DNA of 64,000 nucleotides from positions 29,606 through 93,605 of the forward strand of contig NZ_JAEPWM010000014.1 of NCBI RefSeq assembly GCF_016654015.1. Reading direction: 5' to 3'. The stretch comes from Ramlibacter ginsenosidimutans. Its GTDB lineage: Bacteria > Pseudomonadota > Gammaproteobacteria > Burkholderiales > Burkholderiaceae_C. The notes under the pieces are model-generated. The model made no database searches. It was not told where the DNA came from and saw nothing but the letters and a program-made list of their open reading frames with translations. The stretch's first letter is position 1; each line of letters begins with the position of its first letter. Below, piece by piece: positions 20,483 to 29,034 of this stretch. Made by a program: the position numbers and the translations under genes.

Positions 20483-21434
20483 GGCGGCCGCTACGGTGGA
20501 TGGAGTCACGGCGGGCACGCTGCTGCGCCAGGCGCGCGAGCAGGCCGGCCTGCACGTGGCCACGCTGGCCGCGAACCTCAAGGTGCCAGTGCGCAAGCTG
20601 GAAGCGCTCGAGGACGACCAGTACGACCAGCTGGGCGACGCCGTCTTCGTGCGCGCCCTGGCTTCCAGCATCTGCCGGACGCTGAAGGTGGATCCGCAAC
20701 CGGTGCTGCAGCGGCTGCCGCAGACTGCATCGCCGCGGCTCGCGCCGGAAGGCGAGCGCATCAATGCGCCGTTCCGCGCCCCGAGCGACGGTCCGTCCCC
20801 GGGCCTGCTGGACCAGCTCTCGCGTCCCGTCGTGCTGACGGTGATGGTGCTCCTGCTGGGTGCGCTGGTCATCGTCTTCCTGCCGCTCGCGCAACGCGGC
20901 TACGAGGCTGTCAGGCAGGCGGCCGGGCCCGAGCCGGCGTCGCCACCGGCCGTCGAGACCCCGGTGGCCGAAGCGCCGCAGCCGCTGGAGCCTGCGTCGG
21001 GGGCTGAACCCGCCGCGCAGCTCTCTGCCGCTGCACCGGTGGGAGTGGCACCCGCCGCACCCGCGGCGACATCCATCGCTACTGCGGCGCGTCCCGCTGC
21101 ATCCGCGGACAGCAGCGCCGTGGCCGCCGCTCGCCTGGCCGCGAGCGAGCCCGCCGCTGCGTCGCCGCAGCAGGCCGCCTCCGGTTCCGTCGCCGCGCGC
21201 GGCATCGTCACCTTCCGCACCAGCGGTCCCTCCTGGGTCCAGGTGACCGATGCCACGGGCGCGACCGTCCTGCGCAAGCTGATGCAAGCGGGCGAGAGCG
21301 CCGGCGCCTCCGGCACGCCGCCGCTGTCGGTCACCATCGGCAGCGTCGCGGCGACCGAGGTGCAGGTGCGCGGGCAACCCTACAACCTGGCCCCGGTGGC
21401 GCGCGACAACGTGGCCCGTTTCGAAGTGAAGTGA
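20475..21434 (+). CDS. rodZ: RodZ-like cytoskeletal membrane protein
   Basis: 319 residues. An N-terminal helix-turn-helix of the RodZ type (about 12-75, LLRQAREQAGLHVATLAANLKVPVRKLEALE by its pattern), a transmembrane helix (about 116-138), an Ala/Pro-rich periplasmic linker, and a C-terminal beta domain of DUF4115 type starting at GIVTFRTSGPSWVQVTDATG. RodZ links MreB to the rod-shape machinery. It overlaps pilW by eight bases and ends one base before the ispG start, so all three are translated from one message. Confidence 0.9.
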   Translation: MSEAAATVDGVTAGTLLRQAREQAGLHVATLAANLKVPVRKLEALEDDQYDQLGDAVFVRALASSICRTLKVDPQPVLQRLPQTASPRLAPEGERINAPFRAPSDGPSPGLLDQLSRPVVLTVMVLLLGALVIVFLPLAQRGYEAVRQAAGPEPASPPAVETPVAEAPQPLEPASGAEPAAQLSAAAPVGVAPAAPAATSIATAARPAASADSSAVAAARLAASEPAAASPQQAASGSVAARGIVTFRTSGPSWVQVTDATGATVLRKLMQAGESAGASGTPPLSVTIGSVAATEVQVRGQPYNLAPVARDNVARFEVK

Positions 21435-21435
21435 A

Positions 21436-22731
21436 GTGATCCAAGCAAGCTGCCTGCCCATCGAACCCGCGGCGCCCAAGGCGCGCCGCTCCGCCCAGGC
21501 CCGCGTGGCCTGGGGCGCGAACGTGGTCACGGTGGGCGGCGACGCGCCGGTGCGCGTGCAGTCCATGACCAACACCGACACGGTGGACGCGATCGGCACG
21601 GCCATCCAGGTGAAGGAACTCGCGCTGGCCGGCAGCGAACTGGTGCGCATCACGGTCAACACGCCGGAGGCGGCGGCGCAGGTGCCCTACATCCGCGAGC
21701 AGCTCGATCGCATGGGCATCGCCGTCCCCCTGATCGGCGACTTCCACTACAACGGCCACCGCCTGCTCACCGACTTCCCGGCCTGCGCCGAAGCGCTCTC
21801 CAAGTACCGCATCAACCCCGGCAACGTGGGCAAGGGCGACAAGAAGGATCGCCAGTTCGCGCAGATGATCGAGGCCGCGCTCAAGTGGGACAAGCCGGTG
21901 CGCATCGGCGTCAATTGGGGCAGCCTGGACCAGGAACTGCTCGCGCAGCTGATGGACGAGAACGCGCGCCGCGCGCAGCCCTGGGACGCGAAGCAGGTCA
22001 TGTACGAGGCGCTGATCACCTCCGCGATCGAGTCTGCGAAGCTGGCCGAGGAACTGGGCATGCGCCACGAGCAGGTGCTGCTGTCGTGCAAGGTCAGCGG
22101 CGTGCAGGACCTCATCTCCGTGTACCGGGAACTGGCCCGCCGCTGCGACTACCCGCTGCACCTGGGACTCACCGAGGCCGGCATGGGCACCAAGGGCACC
22201 GTCGCTTCGTCGGTGGCCATGGGCATCCTGCTGCAGGAAGGCATCGGCGACACCATCCGCGTGTCGCTCACGCCGCAGCCGGGCGAGTCCCGCACGCAGG
22301 AGGTGGTGATCGCCTCCGAAATCCTGCAGGCCCTGGGCCTGCGCAGCTTCGTGCCCAGCGTGACCGCATGCCCCGGCTGCGGCCGCACCACGAGCACCAC
22401 CTTCCAGGAACTCGCCAAGCAGATCGACGACTACCTGCGCGCGCAGATGCCGGTCTGGCGCGCGAAGTACCCGGGCGTCGAGAGGATGAAGGTGGCCGTG
22501 ATGGGCTGCATCGTCAACGGCCCCGGCGAGAGCAAGCACGCCGACATCGGCATCAGCCTGCCCGGCACGGGCGAGGCGCCTGCCGCGCCGGTCTTCATCG
22601 ACGGGCAGAAGGCGATGACCCTGCGCGGCGACAATATCGCCCGCGAATTCCACCGGATCGTCGAGACCTACATCGAGAAGCGCTTCGGCACGATGACCAG
22701 CGACGCGGGCCTTGCCCTGCATGACGAGTGA
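21436..22731 (+). CDS. ispG: 4-hydroxy-3-methylbut-2-enyl diphosphate synthase (MEP pathway)
   Basis: 431 residues, starting with GTG one base after the rodZ stop. This 4Fe-4S enzyme makes HMBPP in isoprenoid synthesis. The N-terminal TIM barrel contains VQSMTNTDT and the cluster cysteines are in ACPGCGRT and MGCIVNGPGE. The proteobacterial insertion domain typical of many Gram-negative IspG is present. The final codons overlap the left part of a family C repeat. Confidence 0.96.
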   Translation: MIQASCLPIEPAAPKARRSAQARVAWGANVVTVGGDAPVRVQSMTNTDTVDAIGTAIQVKELALAGSELVRITVNTPEAAAQVPYIREQLDRMGIAVPLIGDFHYNGHRLLTDFPACAEALSKYRINPGNVGKGDKKDRQFAQMIEAALKWDKPVRIGVNWGSLDQELLAQLMDENARRAQPWDAKQVMYEALITSAIESAKLAEELGMRHEQVLLSCKVSGVQDLISVYRELARRCDYPLHLGLTEAGMGTKGTVASSVAMGILLQEGIGDTIRVSLTPQPGESRTQEVVIASEILQALGLRSFVPSVTACPGCGRTTSTTFQELAKQIDDYLRAQMPVWRAKYPGVERMKVAVMGCIVNGPGESKHADIGISLPGTGEAPAAPVFIDGQKAMTLRGDNIAREFHRIVETYIEKRFGTMTSDAGLALHDE

Positions 22732-22776
22732 CCGGATTCGTCATTTGTCATTGAAGCGAAGCGATTCATCCGTCAT
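22721..22776. repeat. TCATTTGTCATT-type repeat between ispG and hisS (family C, short)
   Basis: ATGACGAGTGAC at the end of ispG faces GATTCGTCATTTGTCATT (22736-22753), and a further GATTCATCCGTCAT follows up to the hisS start. It shares GTCATTTGTCAT with the copy at 17889-17900. The ispG stop codon lies inside it. Confidence 0.45.
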
Positions 22777-22780
22777 CACC

Positions 22781-24100
22781 ATGGCTGAGAAACTCAGTGC
22801 CGTCAAAGGCATGAACGACATCCTGCCGGCGTCCGTGCCGCGCAAGGAGAAGCTGCCGGATTCGGCCCTGTGGCAGTGGTTCGAGACCAGCGTGCGCACC
22901 GTGATGCGCCGCTACGGCTACCAGTACCTGCTGACCCCGATCGTCGAGCCGACGGCGCTGTTCGTGCGCGGTCTCGGCGAAGTCACCGACATCGTGGAGA
23001 AGGAGATGTACTCCTTCACCGATTCCATGAACGGCGACAAGCTCACGCTGCGACCCGAGGCCACGGCGGGCATCGTGCGCGCGATGAACGAGCACAACGC
23101 GCTGTACAACGGCCCGCTGCGCCTGTGGACCATCGGCCCGATGTTCCGCCACGAGCGGCCGCAGAAGGGGCGCTACCGGCAGTTCCACCAGCTCGACGTG
23201 GAGGCCCTGGGCTTCGCCGGGCCGGATGTGGACGCGGAGATGATCCTGATGGCGCGCGCGCTCTGGCGCGAGCTGGGACTGGTCGAGGGCCGCGACGTGC
23301 GCCTGGAGATCAACAGCCTGGGACAGCCTGCCGAGCGCCATCAGCACCGCGATGCGCTGGTCCGCTACTTCGAGCAGCATGCCGACGTGCTGGACGAGGA
23401 CGCACGCCGGCGCCTGCACAGCAACCCGCTGCGCATCCTGGACAGCAAGAATCCGGCGATGCATGCGCTGATCGAGGGCGCGCCGCGGCTGATCGACTTC
23501 CTGGGCGAGGGTTCGCGCGCGCACTTCCAGGCGGTGCAGGGCGCGCTCGACGCCGTCGGCCTCGCCTACCGCGTCAACCCGCGCCTGGTGCGCGGCATGG
23601 ATTACTACAACCTCACCGTGTTCGAGTGGGTCACGGACCAGCTCGGTTCCCAGGGCACGGTCTGCGGCGGCGGCCGCTACGACGGGCTGATCGAACAGCT
23701 CGGTGGCAAGCCCGCGCCTGCGGTCGGTTTCGGCCTGGGCATCGAACGCCTGTTGCTGCTGCTGCAGGAGCTGGCCGTGCCGGTGCCCGATACGGCGTGC
23801 GACGCCTTCGCCGTGGTGCCGCCCGGCGTGCCGCTCGCGCCCGTGATGGCGACGCTGGAGGCCTTGCGGGCCGCGGGTGTGCGTGTCGTGCAAGCCGCCG
23901 GCGGCGCCGACGGCCCGGGCAGCATGAAGTCGCAGTTCAAGCGGGCCGACGCCAGCGGCGCGCGCTTCGCGCTGATCTTCGGTCCCGACGAAGTCGCGCA
24001 GGGCAAGGTGGCCGTCAAGCCGCTGCGCGATCCGGCGGGAGCGCAGGTCGCGCAAGCGATCGACAATCCTGCGTCCTGGGCCGCGTCCTTGCTGGCCTGA
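22781..24100 (+). CDS. hisS: Histidyl-tRNA synthetase
   Basis: 439-residue class II synthetase. Motif 1 region is VKGMNDILP, motif 2 is FRHERPQKGRYRQFHQ, the histidine-binding signatures are LRPEATAGIVRA and LVRGMDYYN, and motif 3 is GFGLGIERL; a C-terminal anticodon-binding domain follows. The ATG at 22781 gives the canonical MAEKLSAVKGMNDILP start; an upstream in-frame ATG lies within ispG and is less likely. Confidence 0.97.
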   Translation: MAEKLSAVKGMNDILPASVPRKEKLPDSALWQWFETSVRTVMRRYGYQYLLTPIVEPTALFVRGLGEVTDIVEKEMYSFTDSMNGDKLTLRPEATAGIVRAMNEHNALYNGPLRLWTIGPMFRHERPQKGRYRQFHQLDVEALGFAGPDVDAEMILMARALWRELGLVEGRDVRLEINSLGQPAERHQHRDALVRYFEQHADVLDEDARRRLHSNPLRILDSKNPAMHALIEGAPRLIDFLGEGSRAHFQAVQGALDAVGLAYRVNPRLVRGMDYYNLTVFEWVTDQLGSQGTVCGGGRYDGLIEQLGGKPAPAVGFGLGIERLLLLLQELAVPVPDTACDAFAVVPPGVPLAPVMATLEALRAAGVRVVQAAGGADGPGSMKSQFKRADASGARFALIFGPDEVAQGKVAVKPLRDPAGAQVAQAIDNPASWAASLLA

Positions 24101-24131
24101 GGCTGCGGCGGCCTCGGAGCGAGGTGTCCCC

Positions 24132-24137
24132 TACAAT
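24132..24137 (+). promoter_or_regulatory. Candidate -10 box before the YfgM-like gene
   Basis: TACAAT lies 21 bases before the ATG in the 58-base gap after hisS. Such boxes directly before genes are common in this lineage; no clear -35 is visible. It could provide an internal start for the yfgM-bamB-der part of the run. Confidence 0.35.
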
Positions 24138-24158
24138 CCCCCGCTCGATCTGAACAAT

Positions 24159-24836
24159 ATGGCAGCACACCTCGACCTCGAAGAACAGGAGCAGCTTGAC
24201 GACCTCAAGCACTTCTGGAAGCAGTACGGCAACCTCATCACGTGGTTGCTGATCGTCGTGCTGGGCGCCTTCGCGGCCTGGAACGGCTGGCAATATTGGC
24301 AACGCTCGCAGGCGGCGCAAGCCTCGGTGCTGTACGACGAGGTGGAGCGCGCCGCGGGCGCCGGCGACACCACGCGCGTGGAGCAGGCCGTGCACGACAT
24401 CCAGGACAAGTTCGGCCGCACCGCCTACGCGGCGCAGGCCGGCCTGCTCGCCGGCAAGGCGCTCGCGGAAAAAGGCAAGCCCGACGCGGCGAAGGCCGCC
24501 CTACAGTGGGTGGCGGAGCACGGTTCCGACGACGCGTACCAGGCGCTGGCGCGCCTGCGCCTGGCCGGCCTGCTGGTCGAGTCCAAGAGCTACGACGACG
24601 CGTTGAAGCAGTTGTCCAGCGGCATCCCCGCGCAGTTCCAGGCGCTCGCGGCCGACCGCCGCGGCGACATCTACAACCTGCAGGGCAAGAAGGACCAGGC
24701 GCGCGCCGAATACATCAAGGCGTGGCAGGGCCTGGGCAACGACGCGGAGTACCGTGGCCTGGTCGCCGTCAAGCTGACCGCGCTCGGCGTGGACACGTCC
24801 ACGCTGAAGGCGGCACCGGAAGGCGCGAAGTCATGA
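24159..24836 (+). CDS. YfgM-like membrane-anchored TPR protein
   Basis: 225 residues: a short cytoplasmic start (LDLEEQEQLDDLKHFWKQYG), one transmembrane helix (about 26-44), then a periplasmic TPR-like domain (DUF2133 type). In E. coli YfgM is an ancillary SecYEG/PpiD-associated protein that shields translocating chains. The order hisS-yfgM-bamB-der is the same as in E. coli. Its TGA overlaps the bamB ATG. Confidence 0.88.
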   Translation: MAAHLDLEEQEQLDDLKHFWKQYGNLITWLLIVVLGAFAAWNGWQYWQRSQAAQASVLYDEVERAAGAGDTTRVEQAVHDIQDKFGRTAYAAQAGLLAGKALAEKGKPDAAKAALQWVAEHGSDDAYQALARLRLAGLLVESKSYDDALKQLSSGIPAQFQALAADRRGDIYNLQGKKDQARAEYIKAWQGLGNDAEYRGLVAVKLTALGVDTSTLKAAPEGAKS

Positions 24837-25981
24837 GGGCGGGCCTGGCCCTGACGTTGCGCGTCGCTGCCGCCGGCAGCCTGCTGGCGCTGTCCGCCTG
24901 TTCGCTGCTGCCCGCCAGCTGGGGCGGCTCGGAGAAGCCCAAGCCGGCGGAACTGCAACCCGATCCCAAGCTGCTGGGCGTGCGCCAGGCCTGGTCGGCC
25001 CATGTCGGCAAGGTCGACTTTCCGCTGGCGATCGCCGTCAGCGGCAACGTGGCCGTGGTCGCCTCGGGCGACGGCAGCCTCGTCGGCTTCGACGCGGCGA
25101 CCGGCCGCGAAGAATGGCGCGGCAGCGCCAAGGCGCCGATCGCCGCCGGCGTCGGCTTCGACGGCAGCACCGCCGCCGTGATCACGCGCGACAACGAGCT
25201 CGTCACCTTCGTGAGCGGCAAGGAGGCGTGGCGGCAGAAGCTCGGCGCGCTGTCGTACACGCCGCCGCTGGTGGCGGGCGCGCGCGTGTTCGTGCTGGCC
25301 GGCGACCGTTCCGTCAGCGCCTATGACGGCGGCACCGGCCGCCGCCTGTGGCAGCAGACGCGCCAGGGCGAGCCGCTGGTGCTGCGCCAGGCCGGCGTGA
25401 TGCTGGCCGTGGGCGACACGCTGGTGGTCGGCCAGGCCGGCCGCCTCGCCGGCCTGAACCCCCTCAATGGCAGCGTGCGCTGGGAGGCGCCGATCGCCAC
25501 CGCGCGCGGCATCAACGACATCGAGCGCCTCGTGGACCTCGTCGGGCGCGTGAGCCGCGTCGGCGATTCGGTGTGCGCCCGGGCCTTCCAGGCCGCCGTG
25601 GGCTGCGTGGATACCGCGCGCGGCCAGGTCGTCTGGACGCAAAGGGCCAACGGCGGCGAAGGCGTCTCCGGCGATGCCGCCTCGGTGTTCGGCACCGAGA
25701 GCGACGGCCGCGTCGTCTCCTGGCGCCGCGACAACGGCCAGCGCGCCTGGGTCAACGACAAGCTCCTGCACCGTGGGGTGGGCACGCCGCTCGCGCTCGG
25801 CCGCTCGGTCGTGGTCGGCGACGAATTCGGCTTCGTGCACCTGCTCTCGCGCGAGGACGGCACGCTGCTGACGCGCCTTGCCACCGACGGCTCGGCGATC
25901 GCTGCCGCGCCGACGGCGGCGGGCAACAGCCTGCTGGTGGTCACGCACAACGGGGGCGTGTTCGCCTTCGTCCCGCAGTAA
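24833..25981 (+). CDS. bamB: Outer membrane protein assembly factor BamB
   Basis: 382-residue lipoprotein; lipobox-like LSAC with Cys23. The rest is an eight-bladed PQQ-type beta-propeller with repeats such as GNVAVVASGDGSLVGFDAATG and ARVFVLAGDRSVSAYDGGTG recognisable by their pattern. BamB scaffolds the Bam complex beside BamA. The start overlaps the previous stop by the ATGA junction, and der follows 11 bases later. Confidence 0.95.
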   Translation: MRAGLALTLRVAAAGSLLALSACSLLPASWGGSEKPKPAELQPDPKLLGVRQAWSAHVGKVDFPLAIAVSGNVAVVASGDGSLVGFDAATGREEWRGSAKAPIAAGVGFDGSTAAVITRDNELVTFVSGKEAWRQKLGALSYTPPLVAGARVFVLAGDRSVSAYDGGTGRRLWQQTRQGEPLVLRQAGVMLAVGDTLVVGQAGRLAGLNPLNGSVRWEAPIATARGINDIERLVDLVGRVSRVGDSVCARAFQAAVGCVDTARGQVVWTQRANGGEGVSGDAASVFGTESDGRVVSWRRDNGQRAWVNDKLLHRGVGTPLALGRSVVVGDEFGFVHLLSREDGTLLTRLATDGSAIAAAPTAAGNSLLVVTHNGGVFAFVPQ

Positions 25982-25992
25982 AAGGTGCCTGG

Positions 25993-27330
25993 ATGAAGCC
26001 GGTCATGGCCCTGGTGGGCCGCCCCAACGTCGGCAAGTCGACGCTGTTCAACCGGCTCACCAAGACGCGCGACGCCATCGTGGCGGACTTCGCCGGCCTC
26101 ACGCGCGACCGCCACTACGGCAACGCGAAGCAGGGTCGGTACGAGTTCATCGTGATCGACACCGGCGGCTTCGAGCCGACCGCGGAGTCGGGCATCTACA
26201 AGGAGATGGCCAAGCAGACGAAGCAGGCCGTCGCCGAAGCCGACGTGGTGGTGTTCGTGGTCGATGCCCGCGCCGGCGTTTCGGCGCAGGACCACGACAT
26301 CGCGAAGTACCTGCGCAAGCTGGGCAAGCCCACCGTGCTGGCGGCCAACAAGGCCGAAGGCATGCACGAAGGCCCGCAGCTCGCCGAGTTCTACGAACTG
26401 GGCCTGGGCGAGATGCATGCCATCTCCGCCGCGCACGGCGAGGGCATCCGCAGCCTGGTGGACGCCGCGTTCGAGCCGCTGAACCTCCCGGAGGAAGAGG
26501 AGGGCGGGGAAGAGCAGCAAGCCGGGACCATCAAGCTCGCCGTCGCCGGCCGCCCCAACGTCGGCAAGTCCACGCTGATCAACGCGTGGCTGGGCGAGGA
26601 ACGCCTGGTCGCCTTCGACCTGCCGGGCACCACGCGCGATGCGATCTCGGTGCCGTTCGAGCGCCAGGGCCAGAAGTTCGAGCTGATCGACACCGCCGGC
26701 CTGCGCCGCAAGGGCAAGGTGTTCGAGGCGATCGAGAAGTTCTCGGTGGTGAAGACGCTGCAGGCCATCGAGTCGGCCAACGTCGTGCTGCTGCTGCTGG
26801 ACGCCACCCAGGGCGTCACCGACCAGGACGCGCACATCGCCGGCTACATCCTCGAGTCGGGCCGCGCCGTGGTGCTGGCGATCAACAAGTGGGATGCCGT
26901 GGACGACTACCAGCGCGAGCTGGTGCGGCGGCAGATCGAGCAGCGCCTGGCCTTCCTGAAGTTCGCCGACCTGCATTTCATCTCGGCGCAGAAGCGCCAG
27001 GGCCTGGGGCCCGTGTGGGCCTCCATCACCCACGCGTACAAGTCGGCGACGGTGAAGATGTCCACCCCGGTGCTCACCCGGCTGGTGCAGGAGGCCGTGC
27101 AGTTCCAGGCGCCCAAGCGCGCCGGCATGTTCCGCCCGAAGCTGCGCTACGCCCACCAGGGCGGCATGAACCCGCCGGTCATCGTGGTGCACGGGAACTC
27201 GCTGGAGCACGTCACCGACGCCTACAAGCGCTTCCTGGAAGGCCGGTTCCGCAAGGAATTCAAGCTCGTGGGCACGCCGCTGCGCATCGAGATGCGCACC
27301 TCCCGAAACCCGTACGCCGACAAGGACTGA
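25993..27330 (+). CDS. der: Ribosome biogenesis GTPase Der (EngA)
   Basis: 445 residues with two tandem G domains: GRPNVGKST appears near residue 9 and again near 185, each followed by its own DTGG/DTAG and NKW/NKA motifs, then a KH-like C-terminal domain. Der is essential for 50S subunit maturation. The ATG at 25993 gives MKPVMALVGRPN, the family start. Confidence 0.97.
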   Translation: MKPVMALVGRPNVGKSTLFNRLTKTRDAIVADFAGLTRDRHYGNAKQGRYEFIVIDTGGFEPTAESGIYKEMAKQTKQAVAEADVVVFVVDARAGVSAQDHDIAKYLRKLGKPTVLAANKAEGMHEGPQLAEFYELGLGEMHAISAAHGEGIRSLVDAAFEPLNLPEEEEGGEEQQAGTIKLAVAGRPNVGKSTLINAWLGEERLVAFDLPGTTRDAISVPFERQGQKFELIDTAGLRRKGKVFEAIEKFSVVKTLQAIESANVVLLLLDATQGVTDQDAHIAGYILESGRAVVLAINKWDAVDDYQRELVRRQIEQRLAFLKFADLHFISAQKRQGLGPVWASITHAYKSATVKMSTPVLTRLVQEAVQFQAPKRAGMFRPKLRYAHQGGMNPPVIVVHGNSLEHVTDAYKRFLEGRFRKEFKLVGTPLRIEMRTSRNPYADKD

Positions 27331-27362
27331 GGGCCGCCGGCCCGCGGCCCGCACCGACCAGG

Positions 27363-27391
27363 GGCAGGCGGCCGCCTGCCGGTCTTGTTTT
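27363..27391 (+). terminator. Candidate intrinsic terminator after der
   Basis: The palindrome GGCAGGCGGCCGCCTGCC (7-base stem, GGCC loop) is followed by GGTCTTGTTTT, a T-rich tail. It suggests that the hisS-to-der message ends here and that hfq has its own promoter in the remaining 100 bases, where a TG-rich GTGGTAATGTG element is seen. Confidence 0.6.
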
Positions 27392-27491
27392 CCGCCCGAA
27401 CGGCGTCAACTGGTCCGTCACAGGTTGCCCGCCGCGGCGGTTTGCTGTGGTAATGTGCAACTTCCAACAACGCCGGAACACGGAGAATATC

Positions 27492-27740
27492 GTGAGCAAT
27501 AAAGGGCAGCTACTACAAGACCCCTTCCTCAACACGCTGCGCAGGGAGCACGTGCCGGTCTCGATCTACCTGGTCAACGGCATCAAGCTGCAGGGCCAGA
27601 TCGAGTCCTTCGACCAGTACGTCGTCCTGCTGCGCAACACCGTCACGCAGATGGTCTACAAGCACGCAATCTCCACCATCGTCCCCGGCCGCGCGGTGAA
27701 CTTCTCGCCTGCGGAAACGGGCGAGGGCGCCCCCACCTGA
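27492..27740 (+). CDS. hfq: RNA chaperone Hfq
   Basis: 82 residues from a GTG start (MSNKGQLLQDPFLNTLRRE). Sm1 and Sm2 motifs are intact, including the distal/proximal-face residues in VSIYLVNGIKLQGQIESFD and YKHAISTIVP. Hfq forms hexamers that pair small RNAs with mRNAs. An ACGGAGA sequence sits just upstream of the GTG. hflX follows, as in E. coli. Confidence 0.97.
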   Translation: MSNKGQLLQDPFLNTLRREHVPVSIYLVNGIKLQGQIESFDQYVVLLRNTVTQMVYKHAISTIVPGRAVNFSPAETGEGAPT

Positions 27741-27757
27741 CGCTGCTGTCCCCACCC

Positions 27758-27784
27758 GCCCGCAGCCGCGGGCGCTTTCCTGTT
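27758..27784 (+). terminator. Candidate terminator or pause hairpin after hfq
   Basis: GCCCGC-AGCC-GCGGGC followed by GCTTTCCTGTT in the 64-base hfq-hflX gap. The T tract is interrupted, so it may only partly reduce read-through into hflX. Confidence 0.5.
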
Positions 27785-27804
27785 GCCCCCTCCTGGTTGA
27801 CGGC

Positions 27805-28980
27805 TTGACCGCATCTACCGACCGCCCGGCCGCCGCCACCATCCTGGTGGGGGTGGACCTGGGCCTGCCCCATTTCGATTCCGAGCTCGAGGAGCTGGGC
27901 CAACTCGCCCAGACCGCGGGCATGGAGCCCGTGGCGCGCGTGACCGCGAAGCGCAAGGCCCCCGATGCCGCGCTGTTCGTGGGCAAGGGCAAGGCCGACG
28001 AGATCAAGCAGCTGGCCGAGGCCATGGGTGCCAGCGAGATCCTGTTCGACCAGTCGCTCAGCCCGGCGCAGCAGCGCAACCTCGAGCGTCACATGGGCCT
28101 GCCGGTCAACGACCGCACCCTGCTGATCCTGGAGATCTTCGCCCAGCGCGCCCGCAGCCACGAGGGCAAGCTGCAGGTGGAACTGGCGCGCCTGCAGTAC
28201 CTGAGCACGCGGCTGGTCCGGCGCTGGTCGCACCTGGAGCGGCAGACCGGCGGCGCCGGCGTGCGCGGCGGCCCGGGCGAAAAGCAGATCGAACTGGACC
28301 GGCGCATGATCGACGACGCGATCAAGCGCACGCGCGAGCGCCTGGTGAAGGTGAAGAAGCAGCGCGCCACCCAGCGCCGGCAGCGCGAGCGGCGCGATAC
28401 CTTCGCCATCTCCATCGTCGGCTACACCAACGCCGGCAAGTCGACGCTGTTCAACGCGCTCGTCAAGGCGCGGGCGTACGCGGCCAACCAGCTGTTCGCG
28501 ACCCTCGACACCACGACCCGCCAGCTGTTCCTGCAGGACGAGAACGCCGGCGGCGGCGGCCGCTCGGTCTCGCTGTCCGACACCGTCGGCTTCATCCGCG
28601 ACCTGCCGCACGGCCTGATCGACGCGTTCCAGGCCACGCTGCAGGAGGCTGCCGATGCGGACCTGCTGCTGCACGTCGTCGATGCCGCCAACCCGCACCA
28701 CCCCGAGCAGATCGAGGAAGTGCAGCGCGTGCTGCACGAGATCGGCGCGGCTGACGTGCCGCAGCTGGTGGTGTTCAACAAGATCGATGCGCTGCCCCCC
28801 GAGCAGCAGCCGCGCACCGCCGTCGACGCCTTCCAGGTCGAGGGCGTGCAGGTGCCGCGCGTGTTCGTGAGCAGCCGCACGGGCGAGGGCCTGGGGGCGC
28901 TGCGCAGCGAACTGGCGCGCATCGTCCACGCGGCCGCGCCGCCGCCGCCGGCCGAGGCCAGCGCGCCAGGCTCATCCTGA
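27805..28980 (+). CDS. hflX: Ribosome-splitting GTPase HflX
   Basis: 391 residues. The N-terminal HflX domain contains DAALFVGKGKADEIKQL; the helical linker has the Gly-rich GGAGVRGGPGEKQIELDRR motif; the G domain starts at GYTNAGKST (about 206) with DTVGF and NKID. HflX splits stalled or heat-damaged 70S ribosomes. The start is TTG at 27805; no better start precedes the conserved ATILVGVDLG segment. Confidence 0.94.
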   Translation: MTASTDRPAAATILVGVDLGLPHFDSELEELGQLAQTAGMEPVARVTAKRKAPDAALFVGKGKADEIKQLAEAMGASEILFDQSLSPAQQRNLERHMGLPVNDRTLLILEIFAQRARSHEGKLQVELARLQYLSTRLVRRWSHLERQTGGAGVRGGPGEKQIELDRRMIDDAIKRTRERLVKVKKQRATQRRQRERRDTFAISIVGYTNAGKSTLFNALVKARAYAANQLFATLDTTTRQLFLQDENAGGGGRSVSLSDTVGFIRDLPHGLIDAFQATLQEAADADLLLHVVDAANPHHPEQIEEVQRVLHEIGAADVPQLVVFNKIDALPPEQQPRTAVDAFQVEGVQVPRVFVSSRTGEGLGALRSELARIVHAAAPPPPAEASAPGSS

Positions 28981-29034
28981 CGTCAGGCCGATTGGGCACA
29001 ATGGGGCCGCCGACCACCGAAAGAAAACCAACGA

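Noticed and set aside
27425..27456. TTGCCC/TAATGT promoter for hfq
   Set aside because: The 20-base spacing is too long and both hexamers are weak.
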